NCBI GenBank assembly: GCA_028285485.1
Contig: JANQPC010000054.1
Span: forward strand, 88,418 to 152,417
Direction: 5' to 3'
Source: Paracoccaceae bacterium
GTDB lineage: Bacteria; Pseudomonadota; Alphaproteobacteria; Rhodobacterales; Rhodobacteraceae
DNA length: 64,000 nt
How positions within the stretch are numbered: position 1 is the stretch's first letter; each line of letters begins with the position of its first letter. The notes under the pieces are model-generated. The model worked only from the letters and a program-made list of their open reading frames with translations, was not told where the DNA came from and searched no databases. The translations under genes were made by a program, and so were the position numbers. Positions 1 through 8,669 of this stretch are shown here, one piece after another.

Positions 1-1304
1 GGAAGATCGGCGGTCAGCGCCTTCGTGGGCGCCTGGTTTTCCACCACACCGATCACCTTTGCGGTCACCCGGTTGGCGCCCTTGGGTGCGGCGATCTCGA
101 AGTGGGCGGGTGTTACGGGCGCGCCCAGATTCACCGTTTCGCGCACCGCCTGCGGCCAGTCAAAATGCGGGCATTCGACCCGCATCTGGCCTTCTTCGGC
201 CACCGTGATGCCCCGCGCAATCACCCGGTGGATCGGCAGGTCCGAAAGATCGGAGGTCAGGATCACATCCGCGCGCCGGCCGGGCGCGATAGACCCTAAT
301 TCACGCTCAAGCCCAAAATGCGTGGCGGTGTTCACCGTGGCCATCTGCAGCGCGATCAGCGGATCGCAGCCGCATTCGATCGCATGGCGCACGACGCGGT
401 TCATATGCCCGTCATTGACCAGCGTGCCGGAATGGCAATCGTCGGTACACAGGATGAAATTCCGCGGGTCGAGCCCCTTTTCGGTGATCGCGGTGATCTG
501 GCGTTCCACATCATACCAGGCGCTGCCAAGGCGCAGCATTGCGCGCATGCCCTGGCGCACCCGTGCAATCGCATCTTCCTCGCAGGTGCCCTCATGGTCA
601 TCCGCCGGCCCGCCGGCCGCATACGCGTGAAAGTCCGGGCCCAGATCGGGCGAAGCGTAGTGGCCGCCCACCGTTTTGCCCGCCGCTTGGGTGGCCGCGA
701 TCTCTGCCAGCATCTTGGCATCGCCTGCCACAACGCCGGGGAAATTCATCATCTCCCCCAAGCCGATGATCCCGGGCCAGGCCATCGCTTCGGCCACATC
801 TTCCGCAGAGATTTCGAACCCCGTCGTCTCCAGCCCCGGGGCCGATGGCGCGCAGGAGGGCATTTGCATGTAGATCGAAACGGGCTGCATCAGAGCCTCG
901 TCATGCATCATCCGCACGCCATCCAGGCCCAGCACATTGGCGATTTCATGGGGGTCGGCGAACATCGTCGTCGTGCCATGGGGGATGACGGCGCGGGCAA
1001 ACTCCGCGGGCGTGAGCATCCCCGATTCGATGTGCATATGCCCATCGCACAGGCCGGGGATCATGTAATGCCCATTGGCCTCGATGATCTCGGTATCCTC
1101 GCCGATGCAGTGGCTGGCATCGGGGCCCACATAGGCAAAGCGCCCCGCCGCCACCGCGATCTGGTAGCCATCCAGTATTTCGCGCGATTGAACGTTTACG
1201 AGCCGCCCGCCCCGGATCACCAGATCCGCAGCCGCGCGCCCGGCTGCGACGGCGACGAGATGCGCCGCGCTTTCCTGCCATGTCGTGAAAGGGTGCCGTT
1301 CCAT
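1..1304 (-). CDS. ade: Adenine deaminase (AdeC-type amidohydrolase), C-terminus cut by window edge
   Basis: Predicted to hydrolyse adenine to hypoxanthine and ammonia in purine salvage, in the cytoplasm. About 434 residues are visible from the ATG at 1304; the family is usually near 570-600, so the C-terminal part lies outside the window. After an N-terminal composite beta domain comes the metal-binding motif GLCDGHMHIES with the H-x-H pair at residues 89 and 91. This is followed by PHGTTTMFADPHEIANVLG, typical of adenine deaminases rather than dihydroorotases, and later by CTDDCHSGTL. It lies 72 bp downstream of paaE on the same strand, so read-through from the paa operon is possible but there is no functional link. 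The amidohydrolase family is certain and the substrate assignment is strong. Confidence 0.88.
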   Translation of the reverse strand, partial: MERHPFTTWQESAAHLVAVAAGRAAADLVIRGGRLVNVQSREILDGYQIAVAAGRFAYVGPDASHCIGEDTEIIEANGHYMIPGLCDGHMHIESGMLTPAEFARAVIPHGTTTMFADPHEIANVLGLDGVRMMHDEALMQPVSIYMQMPSCAPSAPGLETTGFEISAEDVAEAMAWPGIIGLGEMMNFPGVVAGDAKMLAEIAATQAAGKTVGGHYASPDLGPDFHAYAAGGPADDHEGTCEEDAIARVRQGMRAMLRLGSAWYDVERQITAITEKGLDPRNFILCTDDCHSGTLVNDGHMNRVVRHAIECGCDPLIALQMATVNTATHFGLERELGSIAPGRRADVILTSDLSDLPIHRVIARGITVAEEGQMRVECPHFDWPQAVRETVNLGAPVTPAHFEIAAPKGANRVTAKVIGVVENQAPTKALTADL

Positions 1305-1376
1305 GAACCGATATTCACCGGATCGCGGGCGGGCGCAAGGCCCGGCCCCGGCGACCGGCAGCTTTTCACGAAGGGG

Positions 1377-2417
1377 TCACGCGGCGTCGAAATCGAGCGC
1401 AAGCGCGGCGTCCATGGGCCGCGCCTGGCAGGCAAGCGTGAAGCCCGCGGCAATCTCCCACGGCTCCAGCGAGTAATTTACGGGCAACTCCACGGCGCCC
1501 GAGACGATCTTGCACCGGCAGGTGCAGCACATGCCGCCCTTGCAGGAATAGGGCAGTTCGATCCCCTGGCGCGCCGCCGCATCCACAAGGCTGGTGTCTT
1601 CCGGTTGCACAACGAAGCGCTTCTGCGCGCCGTCAAGCACGATGCGCACCTCAACACCTTCGGACCGCGGCGTGGCAGGGCGCTCGGGCGAAGGGGTGCC
1701 ATCGGTAGTAAACCGTTCGTGGTGAATGCGTGCCGCCTCTACACCGCGCGCCACCAGCGCGGATTCCACCGCATCGATCATGCCGCCGGGGCCGCAGAGG
1801 AATACGCCATCGGCGCGCTCGGGCGCGATCAGCCCCTTTTCCGCAAGGTTAGACACCTTGTCGCCATCCACCCGCCCGTTCAGAAGCGCCACATCCTGCG
1901 CCTCGCGGCTCAGTACATGGATCACCGTGAAGCGATCGAGATACCTGTCTTTCAGCGCGTCGATCTCGTCGCGGAACATGATCGATCCCATATGGCGGTT
2001 GCCGTAGACGAGGGTTACCTCGGCCCCGTCTGCCAGCGCCGCCCCGGCAATGGCCATCATCGGGGTAATCCCCGATCCCGCGGCAATGAGGAGAAGCTGC
2101 TTTTCGCCGCGCCGTTGGAAGCGCCCCTCGGGCGGCATCACCTGAAGCTGTGCGCCGGGTGCCAGCGTTTGCGCAAACTGTGAAAACCGCCCTTGTTCCA
2201 CCGCGCGAATGCCTACGCTGAGCGCGGCATCGGGCGCGGAGGCGATGGAGTAGGAGCGGCGGATATCCTCGCCCTCCACCTGTGCCCGCAGGGTCAGAAA
2301 CTGCCCGGGCCTGTAGGAGAACGCCTCTCGCGCCGCTTCCGGTACATCGAAGGTGACCGAGACGGCATCTTCGGCCACCGGGCGCACCTCGCGGATCGTC
2401 AGAGTATGAAACGCCAT
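1377..2417 (-). CDS. paaE: Phenylacetyl-CoA epoxidase reductase subunit PaaE
   Basis: Passes electrons from NADPH through FAD and a plant-type 2Fe-2S cluster to the di-iron PaaA subunit of the phenylacetyl-CoA 1,2-epoxidase. The 346-residue protein starts MAFHTLTIRE; a longer upstream reading would run into paaD. The N-terminal part has the FAD motif RRSYSIAS, the middle has the nucleotide-binding GSGITPMMAI, and the C-terminus carries ferredoxin cysteines C292, C297, C300 and C330. It is the last gene of paaABCDE, 7 bp after paaD. The domain order matches known PaaE proteins. Confidence 0.95.
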   Translation of the reverse strand: MAFHTLTIREVRPVAEDAVSVTFDVPEAAREAFSYRPGQFLTLRAQVEGEDIRRSYSIASAPDAALSVGIRAVEQGRFSQFAQTLAPGAQLQVMPPEGRFQRRGEKQLLLIAAGSGITPMMAIAGAALADGAEVTLVYGNRHMGSIMFRDEIDALKDRYLDRFTVIHVLSREAQDVALLNGRVDGDKVSNLAEKGLIAPERADGVFLCGPGGMIDAVESALVARGVEAARIHHERFTTDGTPSPERPATPRSEGVEVRIVLDGAQKRFVVQPEDTSLVDAAARQGIELPYSCKGGMCCTCRCKIVSGAVELPVNYSLEPWEIAAGFTLACQARPMDAALALDFDAA

Positions 2418-2424
2418 CCTGCCC

Positions 2425-2916
2425 TCAGATGCACTTGAAGTAATCGAACGGTTCAAGGCAGGCCGTGCAGCGATATTGCGCCTTGCAGGCCGTTGCCCCG
2501 AATTCCGAGATCTTTTGAGTGGCCGCGGAGCCGCATCGCGGGCAGGCCACTCTGGTTTCCCCGAAGAGCGCGCGCACCGATCCGCTGGCTTCGGCGGGTG
2601 GTGCGATGCCATAGGCGCGCAGCTTCTCGCGCCCCGCCGGGGTGATCCAATCGGTTGTCCAGGGCGGGGACATTACGCGCTTCACCCGCGCCTCAAACCC
2701 CGCGCCCCTGAGCGCCGCCTCCACCGCCATCTCGATGGCCAGAACGGCGGGGCAGCCGGAATAGGTGGGCGTCAACTCAGCCACGACCGTGCTGGACTCG
2801 ACCCTGATGCGGCGCAAGATGCCCAGATCCTCGACCGTCACCACCGGGATCTCAGGGTCCGGAACCGCCGCGGCTGCCGCCCAGGCGCGCGCCTCGTCAA
2901 GAACCGCCACGCTCAC
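2425..2916 (-). CDS. paaD: Phenylacetyl-CoA epoxidase assembly protein PaaD
   Basis: PaaD is needed for a functional epoxidase and is thought to act in iron-sulfur or di-iron centre maturation. The 163-residue reading uses the GTG at 2916, whose last two bases are shared with the TGA of paaC (GTGA overlap). A longer in-frame reading exists but would lie inside paaC. The N-terminal half is a DUF59/MIP18-type domain with the TPTYSGCPA motif. The C-terminal tail holds six cysteines (C125, C128, C144, C150, C153, C162), which look like a metal site. Position between paaC and paaE supports the call. Confidence 0.93.
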   Translation of the reverse strand: MSVAVLDEARAWAAAAAVPDPEIPVVTVEDLGILRRIRVESSTVVAELTPTYSGCPAVLAIEMAVEAALRGAGFEARVKRVMSPPWTTDWITPAGREKLRAYGIAPPAEASGSVRALFGETRVACPRCGSAATQKISEFGATACKAQYRCTACLEPFDYFKCI

Positions 2917-3656
2917 CACGCGGCCCCGGGATGGGCGCGGTGCACCGATTGCATCTCTGCCAGCAGGTGCCCCAGTGCCTCGGTATGGCGCCCCTCGCGG
3001 CCGCCCGTTTGCGGCCACACGTCGTCCGGCCAAGCGAGCCCCGCCTGGCCCATCACATCGCTCATCACCGCCTCCCACGCCGGCCGGAGCGCCTCGCGTT
3101 CCGGCAAAACGCCAGCCTCTTCCGCAGCCCGCGCCGCGGCGGAGCTGGCGAAGAGCTCATCGGCATAGGGCGCAAGCTCTTCCACTGCGCGGCCCATCCG
3201 AAGGGTGCTTTCCGGCGCGCCATCGCCCAGCCGGATCACCCACTCACCCGCATGGCGGATGTGGTAGCCCATCTCTTTCGTCGCCTTCCCGGCCACGCCG
3301 CGCACCGCCTCATCGGTGGAACCAAGGGCGGCGTGCCAGTAAGGCTCCATAAACGCCGCGAACATCAGTTGCCGCAGCATGGTTTGCGCGAAATCGCCGT
3401 TCTCACGTTCCACAAGCAGGCAATTGCGGAACGCGCGCTCGCCGCGCCGATAGGCCAGCGCATCCTCATCGCGGCCTGCGCCCTCAAGTTCCCCGGCCCT
3501 GGCATAGAGCGTGCGCGCCGATCCGATGCAATCGAGCGCCATGTTCGGAAGCGCGAGATCCTCTTCCAGCATCGGCGCATGGCCGCACCATTCAGATAGC
3601 CTGTGGCCGAGGATCAGGTGATCGTCGGCAAGTTCCAGAAGGGCTTCGTGCATCAC
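2913..3656 (-). CDS. paaC: Phenylacetyl-CoA epoxidase structural subunit PaaC
   Basis: Non-catalytic ferritin-like partner of PaaA in the epoxidase core. The 247-residue protein is helical throughout, with LADDHLILGHRLSEWCGHAP near the N-terminus and the family-typical KEMGYHIRHAGEWVIRLGDG in the middle. Its ATG overlaps the end of paaB by 4 bp and its stop overlaps the paaD start, so the subunits are probably made in coupled fashion. Length matches E. coli PaaC (about 248). Confidence 0.94.
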   Translation of the reverse strand: MMHEALLELADDHLILGHRLSEWCGHAPMLEEDLALPNMALDCIGSARTLYARAGELEGAGRDEDALAYRRGERAFRNCLLVERENGDFAQTMLRQLMFAAFMEPYWHAALGSTDEAVRGVAGKATKEMGYHIRHAGEWVIRLGDGAPESTLRMGRAVEELAPYADELFASSAAARAAEEAGVLPEREALRPAWEAVMSDVMGQAGLAWPDDVWPQTGGREGRHTEALGHLLAEMQSVHRAHPGAAW

Positions 3657-3934
3657 ATATGCCCCACGTCATCGGGGATGTCGTAGAAGGTGGGGTGGCG
3701 GTAGATCTTGTCGGCGGTCGGATCAAACATCTCATCGGCATGTGCTGGGTCGGAGGCCGTGATCGCGGCGGAGGGTACCACCCAGATCGATCCGCCCTCA
3801 CCGCGCCGGGTATAAACATCGCGCGCCGCGCTCAGCGCCAGTTCCGCATCGGCGCCATGCAGGCTGCCCACATGCTTGTGCGCGAGCCCGTTGCGCGGCC
3901 GGATGAACACTTCCCAAAGCGGTGTCTCGCCCAT
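3653..3934 (-). CDS. paaB: Phenylacetyl-CoA epoxidase subunit PaaB
   Basis: Small 93-residue subunit that bridges PaaAC units in the epoxidase. It begins MGETPLWEVFIRPRNGLAHKH, the standard PaaB opening, and contains HVGSLHGADAELAL and DVYTRRGEG. It overlaps paaC by 4 bp and follows paaA after 67 bp. Length and sequence agree with the family, and no other function is plausible. Confidence 0.95.
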   Translation of the reverse strand: MGETPLWEVFIRPRNGLAHKHVGSLHGADAELALSAARDVYTRRGEGGSIWVVPSAAITASDPAHADEMFDPTADKIYRHPTFYDIPDDVGHM

Positions 3935-4001
3935 GATCTTCTTCTCTTTCCAAATGGTCTGGCGCCAGCGCGGCTCCGCGCGCGGCGCTGTACTCTAGGC
4001 T

Positions 4002-4988
4002 CTATTCTGCCGCAACTGCCGTGCGCGCCGCGCGTTTTTCGGCATGAGCCAGCGCCGCTTCGCGCACCCAGGCGCCTTCCTCCCAGGCCTTGCGCCGCGC
4101 CGCGATCCGTTCGCGATTCATCGGCCCGCCGCCTTTGACCACGCGCCAAAACTCATCCCAATCGATGGGCCCGTGATCGTAGCCGTTCTTCTCCGCGTTC
4201 CAGGCAAGCTCCGGATCCGGCACCTTGAGCCCGAGGTATTCGGCCTGGGGCACCGTGGCATCGATGAACTTCTGGCGCAGCTCGTCATTGGTGAAGCGCT
4301 TGATCTTCCAGGCCATGGATTGATCGGAATGCTGGCTATCGGCATCGGAGGGGCCGAACATCATCAGGCTCGGCCACCACCAGCGATCGAGCGCATCCTG
4401 CGCCATCTCTTTCTGCGCCTCGGTCCCGCGGGTGAGCGTGAGCATGATCTCGTAGCCCTGGCGCTGGTGAAAGCTCTCTTCCTTGCACACGCGGATCATC
4501 GCACGCGCATAGGGCCCGAAGGAACAGCGGCAGAGCGGGATCTGGTTCATGATCGCGGCGCCATCCACCAGCCAGCCGATGCAGCCGATATCGGCCCAGC
4601 TTAGCGTGGGGTAGTTGAAGATGGACGAATACTTGGCGCGGCCGTCAAGCAACTCTTCAGTCATCTCATCGCGGGTGACGCCGAGGGTTTCAGCGGCGGA
4701 ATACAGGTAAAGCCCGTGCCCGCCTTCATCCTGCACCTTGGCCAGAAGCGCCGCCTTGCGCTTCAGCGAGGGCGCGCGGGTGATCCAGTTTCCCTCCGGC
4801 AGCATGCCCACGATTTCGGAATGCGCGTGCTGGCCGATCTGGCGGATCAGCGTGCGGCGGTAGCCCTCGGGCATCGCATCCTTGGGTTCGATCTTTTCCT
4901 CGGCATCGATCCGGGCCTGAAACGCCGCAAGAAATTCCGGCGTCTCCTCGCTGCGCCCATCCGCACCGATCAATCCCTGGGAATACAT
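4002..4988 (-). CDS. paaA: Phenylacetyl-CoA 1,2-epoxidase catalytic subunit PaaA
   Basis: Catalytic di-iron subunit that epoxidises the ring of phenylacetyl-CoA, the committing step of aerobic phenylacetate degradation. The 328-residue protein shows the ferritin-like metal-ligand pattern: [16 protein letters not shown] with E58, then [15 protein letters not shown] with E88 and H91. First gene of the operon; an AGGAGGAGCGCGC stretch just before the ATG gives a strong ribosome site. The later ring-opening and beta-oxidation genes (paaZ, paaG, paaJ and others) and a PaaR regulator are not in this window. Confidence 0.96.
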   Translation of the reverse strand: MYSQGLIGADGRSEETPEFLAAFQARIDAEEKIEPKDAMPEGYRRTLIRQIGQHAHSEIVGMLPEGNWITRAPSLKRKAALLAKVQDEGGHGLYLYSAAETLGVTRDEMTEELLDGRAKYSSIFNYPTLSWADIGCIGWLVDGAAIMNQIPLCRCSFGPYARAMIRVCKEESFHQRQGYEIMLTLTRGTEAQKEMAQDALDRWWWPSLMMFGPSDADSQHSDQSMAWKIKRFTNDELRQKFIDATVPQAEYLGLKVPDPELAWNAEKNGYDHGPIDWDEFWRVVKGGGPMNRERIAARRKAWEEGAWVREAALAHAEKRAARTAVAAE

Positions 4989-5016
4989 GCGCGCTCCTCC
5001 TGCACCGGCCCGTGGC

Positions 5017-5046
5017 AGTATATGTTACGAAAATAGACCTGTCCAA
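5017..5046 (-). promoter_or_regulatory. Predicted sigma-70 promoter of paaABCDE
   Basis: Read on the minus strand, a -35 box TTGGAC (5041-5046) is followed after 18 bp by a -10 box TATACT (5017-5022), about 29 bp before the paaA start. The -10 matches 5 of 6 consensus bases and the -35 four of 6. The flanking palindrome overlaps this promoter, which supports it as the regulated start. Confidence 0.6.
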
Positions 5047-5060
5047 GAATTTTCGTAACA
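5023..5060. promoter_or_regulatory. Perfect 12-bp inverted repeat, candidate PaaR-type operator
   Basis: TGTTACGAAAAT at 5023-5034 and its exact reverse complement ATTTTCGTAACA at 5049-5060, with a 14-bp spacer. The proximal half sits in the paaA promoter spacer and the distal half just upstream of the -35, a position that would block RNA polymerase. Phenylacetate operons are commonly controlled by a TetR-family PaaR or GntR-family PaaX repressor released by phenylacetyl-CoA. The repeat is seen directly; the regulator is inferred. Confidence 0.7.
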
Positions 5061-5103
5061 CAAGGCCCCTTGCGCCCGGCGTCACACCCGCCACGATACC
5101 GCC

Positions 5104-5982
5104 ATGGGCAAGACGATGCTTTCCTTCGGCCACGGCTATTCCGCGCGCGCGCTGGGCGCGGCGCTTCTTGCCGAGGGGTGGGAGGTGATCGGCACCACTC
5201 GCAGCGCGGAGAAGGCCGATGCCCTGCGCGCTTCTGGCGTTACGCCGCTGATCTGGCCAGGTGACGCGGCAGCGCCCGCGCTTGCGCGCGCGAGCCACGT
5301 TCTGACCTCCGTTGCCCCGGGGGACGAAGGCGATGCCGTTTTGCGCCTGCATAGAGCCGATCTGGTCCGCGCGGCGCCGCATCTGGAATGGGTGGGCTAT
5401 CTTTCCACCACCGGGGTTTATGGCGATCACGGCGGCGGCTGGGTGGATGAAGAGACGGCGCTGGCCCCGGCAACCCGGCGCGGAGAGATGCGGCGTGTGG
5501 CCGAGGCCGCGTGGCAAGAGCTCGCGGAAGAGGCGGGGCTGCCGCTGCACATCTTTCGCCTGGCGGGGATCTACGGGCCGGGCCGAGGGCCGTTTGCCAA
5601 GGTGCGGGCGGGTACGGCGCGGCGGATCGTGAAGAAGGGCCAGGTCTTCTCGCGCATCCATGTGGAGGATATCGCACAGGTTCTGCAGGCCTCGATCGCC
5701 CGCCCGAACCCGGGCGCGATTTACAATCTTTGCGATGACGATCCCGCCCCGCCGCAGGATGTGATCGCGCATGCGGCAGAGCTTCTGGGCCTGCCGCTTC
5801 CCCCGGCGATTGCCTTCGAGGAGGCGGAGTTGTCGCCCATGGCGCGGAGTTTTTATGCCGAAAGCAAACGGGTGCGGAACGATCGCATCAAACGCGAGCT
5901 TGGTGTCACGCTCCGCTACCCGACCTATCGCGACGGGCTCGCGGCGCTTCTGGCCGCCAAATCAGGCTCTAACCCGCCCTGA
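5104..5982 (+). CDS. SDR/NAD-dependent epimerase family protein (YeeZ-like)
   Basis: A 292-residue Rossmann-fold protein of the extended short-chain dehydrogenase superfamily, resembling E. coli YeeZ. The N-terminal nucleotide-binding loop is the atypical SFGHGYSARALG instead of the usual GxxGxxG. VGYLSTTGVYGDHGGGWVDE and FRLAGIYGPGRGPF are the usual epimerase landmarks; the TGVYG segment replaces the normal YxxxK region. Substrate unknown. An alternative start is the ATG at 5116. It is divergent from paaA, and its 3' end overlaps the convergent gene at 5962 by 21 bp. Confidence 0.8.
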   Translation: MGKTMLSFGHGYSARALGAALLAEGWEVIGTTRSAEKADALRASGVTPLIWPGDAAAPALARASHVLTSVAPGDEGDAVLRLHRADLVRAAPHLEWVGYLSTTGVYGDHGGGWVDEETALAPATRRGEMRRVAEAAWQELAEEAGLPLHIFRLAGIYGPGRGPFAKVRAGTARRIVKKGQVFSRIHVEDIAQVLQASIARPNPGAIYNLCDDDPAPPQDVIAHAAELLGLPLPPAIAFEEAELSPMARSFYAESKRVRNDRIKRELGVTLRYPTYRDGLAALLAAKSGSNPP

Positions 5983-6621
5983 AACAAGGCGTGCCATGCC
6001 GGTGAAGAGCGCAAGCGCCGCCATCCCGGCCACCGCGACACCGCCATAGAGGATCGCCCGAGCCTGCGGTTCCATATTGTTGAGGAACGGGTAGGGCAGG
6101 CCGCTTGTCGCGGAGCCGAACGGCACATCGCTCGCAGGGCCCACCACAAGCTCGATCCACGCCACGTAGAGCGCCACGAGCATCAGAATCCAAGGCACGC
6201 TGCGCCAGGGCCGCCGGAAGCCGCGTGCGATGAAAAGCGCATCGATCCACAACAGAAGCGGCCCGAAGAGGTGCAGGTAAAGATCGAGATAGGTGGGCAG
6301 CCCCGGCCCATCGCGCAGGTTCCCCGGATCATCGAACCGGAGCGCCCAGTAGAGCGCGGCCATGAGAAGGTTGGCCACGCAGGCCACGGCGGTGAGATCC
6401 GGCCACTGCCGCTCGCTTCGCCGTTCCGAGAAGGCCAGCATGCGCGAGGCGTTGAGGAACGCCAGAAGCAGCGCCCAGTTCGTGAGAAAGCGGAACGGGC
6501 CGCCGGGATCGCTGTAATCCCCATCGATCACGATTTGCTTGATCGTGGCGGCGCCGGCGAGAAGAAACACCGCCCAGCGGTAAATCAGAACCGGGCGGCC
6601 GTGGGGGTCGGGCGCGCTCAT
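5962..6621 (-). CDS. Integral membrane protein resembling the FAR-17a/AIG1 and Pr6Pr families
   Basis: A 219-residue protein with about six hydrophobic segments. The segment PFRFLTNWALLLAFL carries Thr47 and YLDLYLHLFGPLLLW carries His117. This spacing of a membrane Thr and a downstream His resembles the AIG1/ADTRP lipid hydrolases of animals, which use Thr and His to cleave fatty-acid esters of hydroxy fatty acids. The bacterial Pr6Pr family has a similar layout, so the function is open. The start codon overlaps the ispA stop (ATGA), making it the last gene of the petP-petR-HDAC-xseB-ispA run. Confidence 0.6.
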   Translation of the reverse strand: MSAPDPHGRPVLIYRWAVFLLAGAATIKQIVIDGDYSDPGGPFRFLTNWALLLAFLNASRMLAFSERRSERQWPDLTAVACVANLLMAALYWALRFDDPGNLRDGPGLPTYLDLYLHLFGPLLLWIDALFIARGFRRPWRSVPWILMLVALYVAWIELVVGPASDVPFGSATSGLPYPFLNNMEPQARAILYGGVAVAGMAALALFTGMARLVSGRVRA

Positions 6622-7484
6622 GCCTTGCGGGCAATGACAAAGCGCGCGGCCTCGTGCAGCGCCTCAGCCTCTTCCCCATAGGGCGCAAGCGCGGAGATGG
6701 CTGCATCGATCAGCCGATCGGCATAGGCTTTTGCCTCATGAAGCCCCAGAAGCCCCACCACGGTGGCTTTCCCGGCCTCGGCATCCTTGCCGAGCCGCTT
6801 GCCGGCGGCGGCCTCATCGCCCTCTACATCCAGAATATCGTCGGCGATCTGGAAGGCGAGGCCGAGGGCGCGGGCATAACCCGCCATCGCACTTGGGTCT
6901 GCGCCCGCAAGCCGGGGCCCGGCGCAAGCGGCCCAATCGAAAAGCGCGCCGGTTTTCTTGGCCTGAAGCGCCTCGATCGCGGCCATATCAAGCGGCGTTT
7001 CCGCCGCCTCGGCGGCGATGTCGAGCGCCTGGCCAAGCACCATGCCATCGGCGCCCGCGGCGCGCGCAAGGCTCTGAACCAGAGCAACGGAGATCTCCGG
7101 CCCACCGATCTCGGGCCGCGAGAGCAGATCGAAGGCCAGCGCCTGCAGCGCATCGCCCGCCAGGATCGCGGTTGCCTCATCCCATTTCACATGCACGGTG
7201 GGCTGGCCCCGGCGCAGATCGTCATCATCCATGGCCGGAAGATCATCGTGGATCAGCGAATAGGCATGCACCGCCTCAATGGCCGCCGCAGCGAGGGAGG
7301 CCGGTGCTTCTGCCACGCCGTGCAGGCGCGCGCCCTCCAGAACGAGGAAGCCGCGCAATCCCTTGCCGCCAGCCACCGCGTAGCGCATTGCGTGGGTAAC
7401 CGGCTGCTCGGCAAACTCTGCCATCGCCACAGAAAGTGCCCTCTGGGTACGGGCCCCCGCAGCATCCAGCCGTTCCGCAAACAC
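6618..7484 (-). CDS. ispA: Farnesyl diphosphate synthase (polyprenyl synthetase) IspA
   Basis: Condenses dimethylallyl diphosphate with isopentenyl diphosphate to geranyl and then farnesyl diphosphate, feeding undecaprenyl, quinone and other isoprenoid pathways. The 288-residue protein has GGKGLR at about 39-44, the first aspartate-rich motif DDLPAMDDDD at 80-89 and the second motif QIADDILD near 210. It follows xseB by 4 bp, the xseB-ispA order common in proteobacteria. The usual next gene, dxs, is absent here and its place is taken by a membrane protein. Confidence 0.93.
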   Translation of the reverse strand: MFAERLDAAGARTQRALSVAMAEFAEQPVTHAMRYAVAGGKGLRGFLVLEGARLHGVAEAPASLAAAAIEAVHAYSLIHDDLPAMDDDDLRRGQPTVHVKWDEATAILAGDALQALAFDLLSRPEIGGPEISVALVQSLARAAGADGMVLGQALDIAAEAAETPLDMAAIEALQAKKTGALFDWAACAGPRLAGADPSAMAGYARALGLAFQIADDILDVEGDEAAAGKRLGKDAEAGKATVVGLLGLHEAKAYADRLIDAAISALAPYGEEAEALHEAARFVIARKA

Positions 7485-7488
7485 GGCT

Positions 7489-7731
7489 CTAACCCGCCTC
7501 GAACGCCTGCGTTCCCTTGGGCGCGCCGTCGGAATCCAGCGTGATGGCGGCGACCTTTTCTTCCGCCGCTTTCAGTTTTGCTTCGCAATGGGCTTTCAGC
7601 GCCGCGCCGCGTTCGTAGAGCGCGATGGATTTCTCAAGCTCCACATTGCCGCTATCCAGCTGCGTGACGATCGCCTCAAGTTCGCGCATCGCCTCTTCGA
7701 AGCTCATGTCTTCGATTTTGGTCTCGCTCAT
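7489..7731 (-). CDS. xseB: Exodeoxyribonuclease VII small subunit XseB
   Basis: An 80-residue helical coiled-coil subunit that binds the XseA large subunit of exonuclease VII, which degrades single-stranded DNA. The sequence has the family core SFEEAMRELEAIVTQLDSG followed by LEKSIALYERG. It overlaps the preceding deacetylase gene by 4 bp and is followed by ispA. xseA is not in this window. Confidence 0.93.
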   Translation of the reverse strand: MSETKIEDMSFEEAMRELEAIVTQLDSGNVELEKSIALYERGAALKAHCEAKLKAAEEKVAAITLDSDGAPKGTQAFEAG

Positions 7732-8663
7732 GCCCCCCGCTCCATCAAAACGCCCACATGGGCGGCCACGCTGGCGCCCAAGGCTGCCAGATCATACCCG
7801 CCTTCGAGTGTCGAGACCACGCGGCCGCCGGCATGGGCTTCGGCCACATCGCAGATCGCGGCGGTGACCCAGGCGAAATCCGCCGCCGTCCAGTTCAGGT
7901 TGGCCAGCGGATCTTCCAGATGCGCATCAAACCCGGCTGAAATCAGCACCAGCTCGGGCGCGAAATCATCAAGCGCGGGCAGGATCTCATCGGAATAGGC
8001 CCGGCGCATCTCGGCCCCGCCCGTCATCGGCGCCAGCGGCACGTTCATGATGTTGTCATGGGCGCCGGTTTCATGCGGTGCGCCCGATCCGGGGTAGAGC
8101 GGCATCTGGTGGGATGAGATGAACAGCGTGCCCGGCTCATCCCACAAAAGATCCTGCGTGCCATTGCCGTGATGCACATCGAAATCTACCACCGCCACGC
8201 GGGTCAGCCCGTGCTCCGCAAGCGCATGTTTGGCTGCGATAGAGACGCTTCCGAAGAGGCAGAAGCCCATCGCCGTCTCACGCTCCGCATGATGCCCCGG
8301 CGGGCGGCAGGCCACGAAGGCGTTGGCCGCCTCGCCCGCGATCACCGCATCGACGGCTGCGAGATTGCCGCCCACAGCCCGGCGCGCGGCCTCCAGCGAG
8401 CCCGGTGCGAGATGGGTATCGGCATCGAGCGAGACCCAGCCTTCGCCGGGGATCGCCGCGGCCACGCGATCAACGTAAGCCTGCGGGTGGGCGCGGGAGA
8501 GATCGGTATCCTTGCAGTCCGGCGCCTCGCGCCGGATCAGCCCGGCAAATTCCGGCGCCGCAAGCGCTTCGCGTATTGCCACGAGCCTGTCCACGCGCTC
8601 TGGGTGCCCCGGGGGCGTGACATGCCCGTCAAAGGCGGGGTGATCGAAGAGCAGCGTGCCCAT
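7728..8663 (-). CDS. Histone deacetylase family protein (class II-like amidohydrolase)
   Basis: A 311-residue zinc-dependent deacetylase of the HDAC/acetoin-utilisation/acetylpolyamine amidohydrolase superfamily. Visible active-site parts are the His pair in CRPPGHHAER, the zinc ligands in VDFDVHHGNGTQDLL, the aspartate in SAGFDAHLEDPL, and the catalytic tyrosine in LEGGYDLAALG. The bacterial substrate could be an acetylated protein, a polyamine or a small molecule. The gene starts 6 bp after petR and overlaps xseB, so it is probably co-transcribed with both. Confidence 0.87.
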   Translation of the reverse strand: MGTLLFDHPAFDGHVTPPGHPERVDRLVAIREALAAPEFAGLIRREAPDCKDTDLSRAHPQAYVDRVAAAIPGEGWVSLDADTHLAPGSLEAARRAVGGNLAAVDAVIAGEAANAFVACRPPGHHAERETAMGFCLFGSVSIAAKHALAEHGLTRVAVVDFDVHHGNGTQDLLWDEPGTLFISSHQMPLYPGSGAPHETGAHDNIMNVPLAPMTGGAEMRRAYSDEILPALDDFAPELVLISAGFDAHLEDPLANLNWTAADFAWVTAAICDVAEAHAGGRVVSTLEGGYDLAALGASVAAHVGVLMERGA

Positions 8664-8669
8664 GCGGCT

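Noticed and set aside
318..2183. 621-residue plus-strand open frame
   Set aside because: It runs antisense to ade and paaE. The minus strand has clear motifs in both genes, while this frame shows repetitive His/Arg/Gly-rich text typical of the mirror frame in high-GC DNA.
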